In this document: one piece after another, positions 18,043 through 27,438 of the stretch
Numbering within the stretch: the stretch's first letter is position 1
Layout: each line of letters begins with the position of its first letter
From: Flaviflexus salsibiostraticola
GTDB taxonomy: Bacteria; Actinomycetota; Actinomycetes; Actinomycetales; Actinomycetaceae
Length of the DNA: 64,000 bases
Assembly: GCF_003952265.1 (NCBI RefSeq)
Contig: NZ_CP034438.1
Span: forward strand, 806,001 to 870,000
Direction: 5' to 3'
Program-made: the position numbers and the translations under genes
Notes under the pieces: model-generated
Seen by the model: the letters and a program-made list of their open reading frames with translations, nothing else
Told to the model about the DNA's origin: nothing
Database searches by the model: none

Positions 18043-19489
18043 GGGTGAGTCCCTTAGTGTGGTGTAAATTCCTGCGGGGTTGCCAGCAACGGTGATGGTG
18101 AAGATTGTTGGGAGTCATCGTGGGAGACTCAAATGTTCGACCAAGATACAAGAAAGCGACATCCCACGATGACTCACCACCAGTCTGCCCTGACGACCCT
18201 GATTTCTGAAGTCCTCACCGACCCTGATCTTGCTCACAACGATGTCTTCCGCCGCCTGCTCCAGGCCGGCCTTCAAGATCTCATCGATGCTGAAGCCACC
18301 GTCAAGATCGGCGCTGGCCCTCACGAACGCACCCCTGACCGGGTCACTCACCGTAACGGCACCCGGCCCAAGACTCTTGCCACCCCGGCGGGGGAGGTTG
18401 ATCTACAGATCCCTAAGCTGCGTCAGGGCTCTTTCTTCCCGGCGCTGCTGTCCCCGCGCCGTCGGGTAGATAAAGCGCTTTATGCAGTGATCTGCCAGGC
18501 ATGGATCGATGGTGTCTCCACCCGCAAGGTTGATCACCTGATCAAAGCCCTGGGCAACGACACCGGTATCTCAAAATCAACCGTCTCGCGTATCTGTGCT
18601 GACATTGACGAGGGCGTGAGCCAGTTCCTGGGCCGGCCCTTGGATCACACCTGGTTCCCCTACCTGTTCCTGGATGCGACCTATCTCGACGTGCGTGTAC
18701 GTAACCGAGTCGTCTCTCAAGCACTTGTCGTAGCCACCGGCGTCAGCGGTGAGGGTAAGCGCGAGATCCTGGGGATGGCACTGGGTGATTCTGAGACCAC
18801 CGATTTTTGGACTGAGTTCCTCCGCTCCCTGCGAGAGCGCGGCCTGAAAGTCGCCACAAGCGCTGATCCGCTCGGGGTGGCGGTAGTGACCTCGGATGCT
18901 CATGCGGGGTTGAAAGCCGCAGTCAAAGCGATCCTGCCTGGAGCGGCTTGGCAGCGGTGCCGGGTCCACTTCGCCCGTAACATCACCCAACGAGTCGGCT
19001 CAGCCCGATCTAAGCCTGTCAACGCCCTGGTCTCAACGATCTTTGCTCAGACCACCGCGCAGGCTGTCAGAGCTCAATACCGCACCGTCATTGACGGTCT
19101 ATCTGGCTCGTTTCCCGAGGTAGCAGCCATGCTCGAACAGGCCGAAGCAGAGCTGACAGCTTTTGCTGACATGCCTCAAGAGCATTGGAAGAAGATCTGG
19201 TCCAATAATCCGATCGAGCGGTTGAATCGGGAGATCAAGCGTCGTGTTGACGTGGTCCAGATCTTCCCCGACCCTGCCAGTGTCACCCGCCTCGTCGGAG
19301 CTGTCCTTCAAGAACAGCACGAAGAATGGCTCTACGCCGAACGGCGCTACTTCTCCGAAGTCTCCATGCGAAAACTCATCCACACCCTCAACGCCCCCAC
19401 CGGGCAAACCGATCACCATCCCGGCCAGGAACTCTTCCTCACCGCCTAACCCAACCCCGAAAAGTTACACCACACCAAAGGACTTGACC
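18043..19489 (+). mobile_element. IS256-family (IS1081-like) element
   Basis: 1447 bp. Ends are GGGTGAGTCCCTTAGTGTGG and, read inward from the right, GGGTCAAGTCCTTTGGTGTG, both followed by TGTAA. It is flanked by the 8-bp duplication CTTCTGGA (18035-18042, 19490-19497). It splits the TrlF-type gene between the Walker B and H-loop regions. It differs in sequence from the IS256 at 3847. Confidence 0.9.
18169..19449 (+). CDS. IS256-family (IS1081-like) transposase
   Basis: About 426 residues from ATG 18169 (MTHHQSALTTL); ATG 18133 is an alternative. It contains the Mutator-type signature IPKLRQGSFFPALL and the catalytic pattern YLFLDATYLDVRV (Asp), VVTSDAHAGLKAAV (Asp) and WSNNPIERLNREIKRR (Glu). 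Intact frame. Orientation is opposite to the TrlF gene it interrupts. Confidence 0.92.
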   Translation: MTHHQSALTTLISEVLTDPDLAHNDVFRRLLQAGLQDLIDAEATVKIGAGPHERTPDRVTHRNGTRPKTLATPAGEVDLQIPKLRQGSFFPALLSPRRRVDKALYAVICQAWIDGVSTRKVDHLIKALGNDTGISKSTVSRICADIDEGVSQFLGRPLDHTWFPYLFLDATYLDVRVRNRVVSQALVVATGVSGEGKREILGMALGDSETTDFWTEFLRSLRERGLKVATSADPLGVAVVTSDAHAGLKAAVKAILPGAAWQRCRVHFARNITQRVGSARSKPVNALVSTIFAQTTAQAVRAQYRTVIDGLSGSFPEVAAMLEQAEAELTAFADMPQEHWKKIWSNNPIERLNREIKRRVDVVQIFPDPASVTRLVGAVLQEQHEEWLYAERRYFSEVSMRKLIHTLNAPTGQTDHHPGQELFLTA

Positions 19490-21891
19490 CTTCTGGACAA
19501 CTCCGTCGTAAACGAATCGGTTGTCTAGATCGTCCTCGGGTTGGTCGATGATCAGAGGGCTCATCGACGCTCCGAGCAGGAGCAGCAGGAGGGCAGTCGC
19601 TCGTTGGCCCTTCGACAGGTCTTCAAGGCGACGCCAGGTCGCTGGCTGACCTTTGACGGCGACGTTCAGCTGCACCTCCACTGCCAATCCCACGGTCTGC
19701 TCTTCGAACTCTCGGAACAGAGGTTCACCGCACTCGACGATGGCTTTCGCTTGAGCCCCAGTAATGCCGAGCGCAGAGATGGCGTCTAAGCCTGATCGCG
19801 CAGCCGCCACGAATGCCGCGACACTGAAGTCATCTTTATCGATGGCCGAGAATACTTGACTACGTTGGGTCGAAAAGTGCTTGGAGATCACCGCTTTGAT
19901 CTGGCTTCGATCCGGCGAGGCGATCGGCTTCACTATGACAGCACCCGCAGTTGCCTCGTTTGACGCTTTAATTGCCTTCTTGAGATCGGACGCAGTCTTC
20001 TTGTCGATATCGGAGAGCTGACGGAGCAACTTGGCTCGCACCTCCAGGAACTTCTTTTTTTCCTTATCGAAGACAGCCCGCTTTTCCGCTCGCTTCTTCA
20101 GCCGAATCAGATTTGACTGCAAAGTGAGGTACTCATCAGGCTTGTGCCCCTGTTCGACCAACTCACGCAGAACGGCCGCGACACCGTCGCTCTCAGTCTT
20201 GGTCCCGTCTTTCCAAGCCTGCTCGGTCGCTTCGATCTTCTTCTTCGCATCGTCAACGGCGGAACGCGCCGTTGCGGCAGTCTGCTCCAACACTTTGGCG
20301 AGCGCATCAAGCACTGGCTTGAGTTGCTGCAAAGTACCTTTACGTGGAGAGTCATCGACATCAGCGAGCTCAGCGCGAAGCTCTTCACTCAGGGCCTCAA
20401 GCCCCCATCCACTAGTGAAGTCCTCAACCTGCTGGACTCGCTCAGACGCCTCGGTGAGCACCGCCTCGTCCTTATCAAGCCGGGTCTTCTGGTCGAGCTT
20501 CGCAGCAAGGTCGGTCTTCTCGAAGGCTTCCATGCTCTCGGTAAGGCGCGGAATGTCTGCGAGTTCGTTCTCCAACGCTTCGCGATCCCGCTCGTGCTTA
20601 GCGAGATCGTCCCGGTTGTCGGCCAGGTCTTTCAGAAGCTGGTCTCGTTCGGCGGACGACGTTGGCTTTCCTGCCACTCTCGCGACCAGTTCGGCCATGA
20701 GATCTTTGTCCTGGGCCAGCTCGGCGAGTTCGTGTTGACCAAAGATCTCAAGGTTTCCGACAACATCGCGTGGCCGCTGACTTGTTTGCGTACCGCTGGA
20801 GTCACGGACTACTGCCGGGTTGTTGGTGATGCGCTCGATCGTGAAACGTGCGGGACTGGGAGTTACCACGTCCACAACAAGCGAGACTACCGTTCCAGCG
20901 CCAAGCACGTTTTTGACCATGTCTTTATGGTCATCACTTGATGCTTGACCGATAGGTGAAATCTCCAACACGTAGCGGAGACTTTCAATAGCAGTGGACT
21001 TACCAGTACCTCGACCGCCTATGAGCGCCGTGAGGTCTTCGGCAAGATAAATCTTCTGGCCGTCGAGGTAGCCGCCATCCCATGAAATCTCGCGGAGCAG
21101 GACGCGTGACGTCGATGCCGGATCGACTGTGCTAACCCGCGTCTCTGGTGTCTTCACTGCGTGGCGAAGTCCAAGCAAACTCGGACTACTCATCTTGAAC
21201 CAAGTGCTCGCACCAGCAGAGGTCAGAGTCGCAGGATCGGATACATCATCCGCATGAATGGCAACGAGCGAGTGCGGCCGATCGTAGGGCCTGGTGCCCT
21301 TGAGGATCTTGACCTGATCGCCAAGCGGGGCTGCAGAGGGGGTGATGCCGATGGTGAGTAAATCTGGGTGCTTAACCATCTCGGCGAGAGTGTCGCCCTT
21401 GGCTCGACTCAGGAGCCCGGCATTTGCGACGTTGGCATGCGCCGGAACAACTAAAGCGCCTTGCTCGCACATATCCGTCAGAATGTCGCCGTAAGACTTC
21501 TTCGTAGTCCCCTTCGCCGCACCGGGCGTCAACCCACAAGCGCCGATCGCCGCAGTGATCTGCTCAATCGCTGTGCCACGTTCGAATATCACCAGCAAGT
21601 GGATGCCTTCAGAGGTGTTCGCCTCGAAGCCAGGAAGCGCGACGATGCCTGCCGCCTCCACATCGACGATGAGCTGAGACGCACTACTCGCGTTCCAGTG
21701 GTCCGTGATCGCGATTAGCTCGATCTGCTGAGCCTTTAGTTCGGCGATCAGTGCAGCGTTGTAGGCCGCCTCATCGGCGAACGTCTTGGAGGGCGAATGG
21801 TTGCCAACATACCCGTATGGGTTCACCTGCAGAGCCGCACGAACCCAGCGCGCACCACGCGACCCGTCGTCTCCAGATGATTGTGTGCCAA

Positions 21892-21996
21892 TCACTTCAG
21901 CCACCGCCTCGCTCTGTCCCCACTGGAAGTATCCACACCAGATGGGCCTAAGAGCTGGGAGCCACCCTGTCCGGAGGCGTCCGCTTCTATCGACAT
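21892..21996 (-). CDS. 34-aa upstream ORF overlapping the TrlF start
   Basis: ATG 21996 follows a strong gaggagg site. The frame (MSIEADASGQGGSQ...RARRWLK) ends at a TGA that overlaps the GTG chosen for the TrlF-type gene as GTGA. That geometry is typical of translational coupling, so this may be a leader ORF setting TrlF expression. It has no recognisable domain. It could also be an N-terminal extension of TrlF put out of frame by an indel. Confidence 0.35.
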   Translation of the reverse strand: MSIEADASGQGGSQLLGPSGVDTSSGDRARRWLK

Positions 21997-22078
21997 GGAA
22001 CTCCTCCTCGCGAGCACGGTCACATATCATCAGTGTACGAGAGACACACGTCCTCGCGCAGGAAGAACAGACCCCCAC

Positions 22079-23166
22079 CTAGAGTCGGCGTACACGGTCG
22101 ATGCTCGGGCGCTGGAAGCTGTCGGTGCGTGTGCTGAGCTGCCGGAGGTGAGCGAAGGCGGACCGCGCTGTCCGGTGTTCGGCCGCTTGTTCGCGCGTAC
22201 GGACGCTCTGGACCTGTCCCAATGGCGAGGAGCCGGTCACCTCGTAGCGGTATCGATACAGCGCTATGGTGACCGCGTGCGCCTGCCACTGAATTCGCGC
22301 TCTTGGCTGGGTCGGAGGCTTGCCAAGTCGTGAGGCCCAGCTTGCTCCGACACGCTGTGCCTCATCTACGAGTCGCCTTGCGGCGGCTTCGATGAGTCTT
22401 TGCCGTTCAGTGAGTGCGGTCTGCATGTCGTCTGCGATCGGCTCGGCGGGCGTCGGGATGAGTCCGGCTACTCGTGCCCTGGTTCGTCTACCGGGCCGGA
22501 GTTTCTGGGTGGCTTGGTCGAGCATGTCGGCGAGCTGCCCGGCTGGGTCGGCCCGCCCCTCACCAGGAGTGAGCTTCGGTGCGAGCGCGGCGAGCGCAAC
22601 CGCTGCGAGATGTCCGGCGTCTTCGTGCCGGGCGAGCGCTGCTTCGAGGCGTTCGTAGTAGGGGCTGGTGAACACGTCGTCAGCCACGTTCTCGGGGAAC
22701 GGTGCGACGTCGAGCAGCGCGGCCCAGCGGTCGGTCTGTGCTTCGCGGGCGAGCACGTCGTACTCGGCCAGCAGCGTGGACAAGGAGGCGTGACGCTCTA
22801 CCTCGAGCTTCAGGGTTTCGGTGGCGGACAGGTCGGCATCGGTTCGGGCGAGTACCTTGGCGATCCGGTCTGTCAGGGCCAGCGGCTCGGGCTGGTCGAG
22901 ATGCGGCTCGACCTCGTGCGAGTCGGGCACGATGACGTAGGCGTGGTTGCGGTGCTTGCCTCGGGTCATGGCTACGTAGAACAACTCCCGTGATGATGCT
23001 TCGGGGTCAACGAGTGCGTGCGCGGTGTCGACGCTGGCTCCTTGGGTACGGTGAACCGTGGAGGCGTAGCCGAGTTCGAGTTCCTCACGGACATACTTCG
23101 CGGGCAACACGAGTGCCTTGCCCTGAGGTTGATCGCCGCGCCCCAACCGGCGCACAGCGAGAGAAC
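22079..23166 (-). pseudogene. MobF/TraA-type conjugative relaxase, C-terminal fragment
   Basis: The frame is open from the IS3 end at 23166 down to the stop at 22079, about 361 residues. It keeps the last helicase motifs of the TraA/TrwC RecD-like domain: YASTVHRTQGASVDTAHALV, and RELFYVAMTRGKHRNHAYV. A C-terminal region with coiled-coil content follows. The relaxase domain and Walker A part are missing to the right, replaced by IS sequence. It is evidence that the island came from a conjugative plasmid or ICE. It ends 183 bp upstream of the TrlF start, on the same strand. Confidence 0.85.
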
Positions 23167-23522
23167 TGAATCGTCCTGGGTTTGGTGGAGATTCCTGAGC
23201 TTGGAAACAAGGATGGAAGAATGTCACGTATGAACAATTCCGGGCGCCCTTCTCAGCGGCGGTATTCACCAGAGGAAAAGGCGGCAGCGGTGCGCATGGT
23301 GCGCGCCTTACGCACCGAGCTGGGCACGAAGAACGGCACGGTCAAAAGGGTCGCCGATCAGCTCGGCTACGGACCAGAGTCGGTCCGCACCTGGGTGCGT
23401 CAAGCCGATATCGATGACGGGCAGGCCCCCGGTGTGAGCACCGATGAGGCCCGCCGCTTAGCCCAACTGGAGCAGGAGAACCGTGAACTGCGCCGGGCCA
23501 ATGAGATCCTTAAGCGCGCAGC
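23167..23522 (+). mobile_element. Truncated IS3-family element
   Basis: Starts with the same terminal sequence as the complete IS3 at 14224-15573 (TGAATCGTCCTGGGTTTGGT) and covers orfA up to the IS30 insertion. The orfB half does not reappear beyond the IS30, so a deletion accompanied or followed that insertion. The flanking 50 bp at 24744-24793 match nothing I recognise. Confidence 0.85.
23185..23522 (+). pseudogene. IS3 OrfA fragment
   Basis: Encodes the HTH part (YSPEEKAAAVRMVRALRTEL, LGYGPESVRTWVRQAD) and zipper (EARRLAQLEQENRELRRANE) of OrfA, nearly identical to the copy at 15175-15555. It is cut after the Ala of EILKRAA by IS30. The apparent continuation to 23679 is IS30 sequence. OrfB is absent, so the element cannot move on its own. 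Confidence 0.85.
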
Positions 23523-24743
23523 GGTGGATTCAACCGGTCAGCGCAACAGTGCTTCAAGCCTATCGGCTGGGGTATCAAAACTGAGTGTCTTACGCGGTCG
23601 TGAGTTCAACCGTGCCGCCACTTTGTTGAGGTCGTCCTGGGTGAGATCTTTCATGCTCACGCCTTTGGGGAAGTACTGACGGAGCAGACGGTTCGTGTTC
23701 TCGTTCGTCCCACGCTGCCAGGGGCTGCGAGGGTCTGCGAAATACACGTCAAGCCCGGTGCTGCTCGTAACGGTCTTGTGGTCCGCGAGTTCCATTCCAC
23801 GATCCCAGGTGAGTGAGCGGCGCAGCTGCTCGGGCAGGAGATTCATCTCTCGTGAAAGGCCCGCAGTCACCGACGCCATATCGCGCCCATCTACGTGAAC
23901 GAGCACAGTGAACCTCGTCGCGCGCTCGACGACAGTTGCGATCTGAGAAACGCCCCGGCCGAGGAGAAGGTCTCCTTCCCAGTGCCCAGGAATCGCACGA
24001 TCCTCAGCTTCGGCGGGTCGCTCCGAGATCGATACGGCATCCTTGATCTGTGACCGCCACTGACCGGTCACCGTGTTGTGGATACTGCGCCGGATCGGGC
24101 GGCCTGATCGCAGATGCTTCTGCAGTTCCTTTGCTAGTACCCCGCGGGATTGAACATACAGAGACTGATAGATCGTCTCGTGTGACACCAGCATCCTGCT
24201 TCCCGCTGGGTAGCGCTTTTTCAGAGTCCCGGCAATCTGTTCTGGTGACCAGTCTTCCCGCAGACGTGCCGCGACGTACCTGCGAAGCACGGGGTTCTTC
24301 GCGAGTTTGCATTTCTTTGGTCGTTTGGCACGCCGCCAAGCACGATCGTCAGCGTCAACCCCGCGATACCTTGCCGCCCCTCGATTCTTTGCGATCTCAC
24401 GACTGATGGTCGATGCTGAACGGCCGAGTCGTCGTCCAATCGATCGGAGCGACTCACCAGCTGCAAGCCCCCTGGAAATCTCTTCGCGCTCATGAAGAGT
24501 TAGTGTGCCGGAGCGACGTCTTTGAGGCGGCTGATAGATCCCGCCATAGGGTAACAGGATCGAGAAGATTGAGCCTGGAGGGGAGCCCACGGTTCGACCG
24601 ATCTCGCTGATTGATGCCCCTGTCTTCCACATGTCCCACACTTGCTGCCGTCGATCCGACGGGAGTCCTGGTCTACCGATCTTTGCCACATCACACCTCT
24701 GAGTACATTATCGATGGTGTTGCGCTGACCGGTTGAATCCACC
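23523..24743 (-). mobile_element. IS30-family element
   Basis: 1221 bp with 25-bp perfect inverted ends starting GGTGGATTCAACCGGTCAGC. A target duplication cannot be defined because the left flank is IS3 and the right flank is different sequence. One complete transposase gene lies inside. Confidence 0.9.
23538..24689 (-). CDS. IS30-family transposase
   Basis: 383 residues. N-terminal HTH regions (ISEIGRTVGSPPGSIFSIL; LRSIGRRLGRSASTISREI) are followed by the DDE core: GHWEGDLLLGRG (Asp), LTWDRGMELADH (Asp), GTNENTNRLLRQYFPKG (Glu). Full length and intact frame for the family. Confidence 0.93.
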   Translation of the reverse strand: MAKIGRPGLPSDRRQQVWDMWKTGASISEIGRTVGSPPGSIFSILLPYGGIYQPPQRRRSGTLTLHEREEISRGLAAGESLRSIGRRLGRSASTISREIAKNRGAARYRGVDADDRAWRRAKRPKKCKLAKNPVLRRYVAARLREDWSPEQIAGTLKKRYPAGSRMLVSHETIYQSLYVQSRGVLAKELQKHLRSGRPIRRSIHNTVTGQWRSQIKDAVSISERPAEAEDRAIPGHWEGDLLLGRGVSQIATVVERATRFTVLVHVDGRDMASVTAGLSREMNLLPEQLRRSLTWDRGMELADHKTVTSSTGLDVYFADPRSPWQRGTNENTNRLLRQYFPKGVSMKDLTQDDLNKVAARLNSRPRKTLSFDTPADRLEALLR

Positions 24744-24844
24744 CAACGAAAAACCCGGATCCCAGCAACACGAAATGTCCTATACGCCCCAAGGAGCTAT
24801 AGGTCAGAAAGTGTGTCTCTGATCCTGGTTTATCGTTGAGGGCA

Positions 24845-24900
24845 TGGGAGAAGGTCTGACATTTAATACTTCTGGAGTATTAAATCCATGCCTTCTCCCA
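24845..24900 (+). promoter_or_regulatory. Hairpin enclosing the IS1249-like transposase start codon
   Basis: Two nested stems: tgggagaagg (24845-24854) with ccttctccca (24891-24900), and ttaatact (24863-24870) with agtattaa (24876-24883). The ATG at 24888 sits in the bulge between the stems on the 3' side. The fold would hide the start codon when transcription reads in from outside. Confidence 0.55.
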
Positions 24901-25994
24901 CCTACCGGCGTACGTGTGATATCTGCTCTGCTTCACTGAAGAAGAATGGCTACACCACAGCAGGTGCCCAACGGTTCCGATGCACTCGCTGCGGCAGCTC
25001 CACCACCCTGACCAAGCCGGCCCTGACCGACCGGCACGTGCTGCGCTGGTTCGTGTCCTGGCTCCTCGATAGCTTCGACCCGGCAACAGTCGGGATCTCA
25101 CCGCGCACGTTCCGGCGCAAGATCGCACACCTATGGCAGATCCAGCCGCGCCCAATCCTCACCGGAGAAGTCCATGACGTCCTCATTCTCGACGGGACAT
25201 GGATCGGGAACATGGTCTGCCTCATCGCCTCCAGCCCCACCCATGTCGTCGCCTGGCACTGGGCCACTCAAGAGAACGCCCACTCCTGGCAGGTACTGAT
25301 GGATACCCTGCCCCCACCACGCATCGTCGTCATTGACGGCGGCTCCGGCATCGCCAAAGCCCTGCGCGCCAGCTGGCCCACCACACACATCCAACGCTGC
25401 CTGTTCCACGTCTTCCTCAACGTCAAACGACAGACCACGTTCCGGCCCGTGTTCGGGCCCTCCAAAGACGCCCTGTCTCTGACCAGAGCCCTCATGCAAG
25501 TCACCACCCGCGACGAAGCCATCGCCTGGCAGAAAGAACTCGCCCGCGTCCACGCCCACCACAAGCCCACGCTCAACGAAAGAACCATCAGCCGGGACAG
25601 ATACGGCCACCCCACAACGGACTACACCCACCTGCGATCACGGCGAGCATTCGCAGTGCTGACCACACGGGCACGGGCCGGTGACCTGTTCACCCACCTC
25701 AACCCAGAGCTCCACGCAGTGACCGGCACAATACCGCGCACCACAAACCGGCTCGAGGGCGGAATCAACTCACCCCTCAAGGCGCTGATCGCCACACATC
25801 GAGGAATGCCACCAGCTCACCAACGCGCCCTGACCGACTGGTACCTGTACTACCGCACCGAAGCCCCCGAGGACCCCGCCACAACAGCCGCTCGCTACCA
25901 CGACCACCACGCCCACATCCGCGCCGACGCGGCACACCAACAGAACCAGCCCCGCCAATACGACACCGCCCTGGACTGGACAGAACTACGCTAG
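24888..25994 (+). CDS. IS1249-like transposase (IS256 superfamily)
   Basis: 368 residues. An N-terminal zinc ribbon (CDICSASLKKNG, RFRCTRCGSS) is typical of the IS1249 group. The DDE core shows VLILDGTWIGNM (Asp), VVIDGGSGIAKAL (Asp) and TTNRLEGGINSPLKAL (Glu). The stop TAG at 25992-25994 lies in the GCTAGA site where IS481 copy 2 inserted; both copies of the duplication retain CTAG, so the protein is unchanged. Confidence 0.88.
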   Translation: MPSPTYRRTCDICSASLKKNGYTTAGAQRFRCTRCGSSTTLTKPALTDRHVLRWFVSWLLDSFDPATVGISPRTFRRKIAHLWQIQPRPILTGEVHDVLILDGTWIGNMVCLIASSPTHVVAWHWATQENAHSWQVLMDTLPPPRIVVIDGGSGIAKALRASWPTTHIQRCLFHVFLNVKRQTTFRPVFGPSKDALSLTRALMQVTTRDEAIAWQKELARVHAHHKPTLNERTISRDRYGHPTTDYTHLRSRRAFAVLTTRARAGDLFTHLNPELHAVTGTIPRTTNRLEGGINSPLKALIATHRGMPPAHQRALTDWYLYYRTEAPEDPATTAARYHDHHAHIRADAAHQQNQPRQYDTALDWTELR

Positions 25995-26977
25995 ATGTAC
26001 TGTCCGGGGAGGTTGGTTAAGCGGGTGATTGGGGCGAGCCTGTCGCAGGCTGTGTGGGGTCGGTGATGATTATAGTGATGCAGCCATCCTGGTAGGGCGT
26101 CTCGTCGCTCGGTTTCTGAGGTGTAGCAGCGGGCGTAGCCCCACCCGTCTGCCAGGGTGCGGTGGAAGCGCTCGATCTTCCCGTTGGTCTGGGGTCGGTA
26201 CGGGCGGGTCCGTTTTGCTGTGATCTTCAGCCTGGCGCAGGTTTCGCGCCATAATATCGAGCGGTAGGCCGGACCGTTGTCGGAGAGCACTCTTTCGACG
26301 GTGACGCCTCGGGTGTTGAACCAGGCTGTGGCCCGCTCCAACACCCCGACGGCAGTGAGAGCGGTTTCATCATTGTGGACTTCGGCGTAGGCGACGCGAG
26401 AGTAGTCATCGATGACGGTGTGGACGAAGGCGTGGCCCATCTTCGGGTTGTGGTGGTGGTTGCGGGCCTTGTCCGGCGTTGCTATGCGGTTGCGGCCTCC
26501 CTGTTGGCGACCGACGAAGCGCCAGCCGCCGCCGTCGGGGATGTTGCCGAGCTTTTTCACATCGACGTGAATCATCGAGCCGGGGTGGGGGTGTTCATAG
26601 CGGCGCACCGGCTCCCCGGTGGCGCGGTCTACGTGAGCGAGTCTGTTCAGTCGGCAGTGGCGCAGGATCTGATGAACGGTCGAGGGTGCCAGCCCGACCC
26701 GGACGGCCAGCTGGACCGGTCCTTCCCGTAGCCGCAGCCGCAGGCTCACGATTCGTCTTCTGATCTTCAACGGGGTCTGGTGGGGCGAGGTCTTCGGGCG
26801 AGAGGAACGGTCCTGCATGGACTCACCAGACCTGTAGCGGTCGGCCCAGCGTTTGACCGTCGGCCAGGAGCATTGGAACCGAGCCGCGACCTCGGCAATC
26901 GGCACCTGCTGGTCGACGACGAGCCGGGCGACGGTCAAACGGGCGCGAGGGGTCAGGGCTGCATTAGCGTGGGACAT
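25991..26977 (-). CDS. IS481-family transposase, copy 2
   Basis: 328 residues from ATG 26977. Same HTH and DDE motifs as copy 1 (IHVDVKKLG, VLSDNGPAYRS, QTNGKIERFHRTL). The final residue is Ile instead of Ser because the last codon and the TAG stop come from the target duplication GCTAGA. Intact. Confidence 0.92.
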   Translation of the reverse strand: MSHANAALTPRARLTVARLVVDQQVPIAEVAARFQCSWPTVKRWADRYRSGESMQDRSSRPKTSPHQTPLKIRRRIVSLRLRLREGPVQLAVRVGLAPSTVHQILRHCRLNRLAHVDRATGEPVRRYEHPHPGSMIHVDVKKLGNIPDGGGWRFVGRQQGGRNRIATPDKARNHHHNPKMGHAFVHTVIDDYSRVAYAEVHNDETALTAVGVLERATAWFNTRGVTVERVLSDNGPAYRSILWRETCARLKITAKRTRPYRPQTNGKIERFHRTLADGWGYARCYTSETERRDALPGWLHHYNHHRPHTACDRLAPITRLTNLPGQYI

Positions 26978-27100
26978 ACGGAGGGCCTTCCTCGGAGTGC
27001 TGGTTTCGCAACTCCCACTCAATCGCGGAAGGCCCTCTCTTCACGTCACAAGTCAGCGCGTGTCATCGCACTGCCTCAACCAACCTGTCCGGTCAGTACA
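25996..27100 (-). mobile_element. IS481-family element, copy 2
   Basis: 1105 bp, flanked by GCTAGA (25990-25995, 27101-27106). It is nearly identical to copies 1 and 3. An 11-bp hairpin (26981-26991 with 27027-27037) precedes the transposase start. It is inserted at the stop codon of the IS1249-like transposase. Confidence 0.93.
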
Positions 27101-27143
27101 GCTAGACACGCCCAACCCAGACACACTTTTTGGCCTATAACTC

Positions 27144-27266
27144 TCACCGACGGCATCGAGATCAGCGAAGACGAAAGGGCGACGATCCGACTCGCTGAGC
27201 CCTTCGCCGCCCTCACACCAGAGCCGACATCGACTGATGTCAGGAGTTCTAGTACGTCTTCAATTG
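27144..27266. other. Unassigned strip between island and tRNA-Ala
   Basis: The plus strand is open (DGIEISEDERATIRLAEPFA...) but too short to assign, and no repeat of the tRNA 3' end was found here. It could be the last piece of the element that delivered the island. Confidence 0.3.
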
Positions 27267-27339
27267 TGGAGCTAAGGGGATTCGAACCCCTGACCTCTTC
27301 CATGCCATGGAAGCGCGCTACCAACTGCGCCATAGCCCC
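27267..27339 (-). tRNA. tRNA-Ala (GGC)
   Basis: A 73-nt cloverleaf on the minus strand. The acceptor GGGGCTA pairs with TAGCTCC, including the G3:U70 pair that identifies alanine tRNAs. The anticodon arm is CTTCC-ATGGCAT-GGAAG with anticodon GGC, and the T-loop is GGTTCGAATCC. CCA is not encoded. Its 3' end faces the accessory island. Confidence 0.95.
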
Positions 27340-27438
27340 GAGTGCTTGATAAGTCTAAGCCGAGACACCCCCTCATTGCCAAATCCGTCGGGGTGGTGAC
27401 CGCCACAGGGGGAGATCCTAAACAGAGTTCGCTGACGG

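Larger units (their letters stand above)
15707..21895 (-). pseudogene. PHP-domain + SMC-like ATPase (TrlF type), split by IS256 and IS21
   Basis: Coding pieces are 21895-19498, 18042-17883 and 15788-15707. Joining them with one copy of each target duplication gives 2640 nt, 879 aa, with no other lesion. GTG 21895 is the chosen start. An N-terminal PHP-like domain (LQVNPYGYVGNH, ITDHW at 63-67) leads into an ABC/SMC-type ATPase: Walker A GGRGTGKST near 290, a long coiled coil about 400-690, and Walker B PLIIDQPEDDLDN near 785. The H-loop STHNANVP is in the second piece. TrlF-type ATPases occur in defence islands; their biochemistry is not settled. Now inactive because the H-loop and C-terminus are separated from the rest. 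Confidence 0.85.
24794..27143 (+). mobile_element. IS1249-like element carrying IS481 copy 2
   Basis: Related ends: GAGCTATAGGTCAGAAAGTG on the left, and GAGTTATAGGCCAAAAAGTG read inward from 27143. Without the IS481 and its duplication it is 1239 bp. No target duplication is visible, so one flank may have been rearranged. Flanking sequence 24744-24793 is unassigned. Confidence 0.75.

Noticed and set aside
23182..23679. 165-aa IS3 OrfA-like protein read as one gene
   Set aside because: Only the part to 23522 is OrfA; the rest is antisense IS30 sequence joined by chance.
3769..27100. Composite transposon bounded by IS481 copies 1 and 2
   Set aside because: Each copy has its own matching duplication (GCTAGT and GCTAGA), so they inserted independently.
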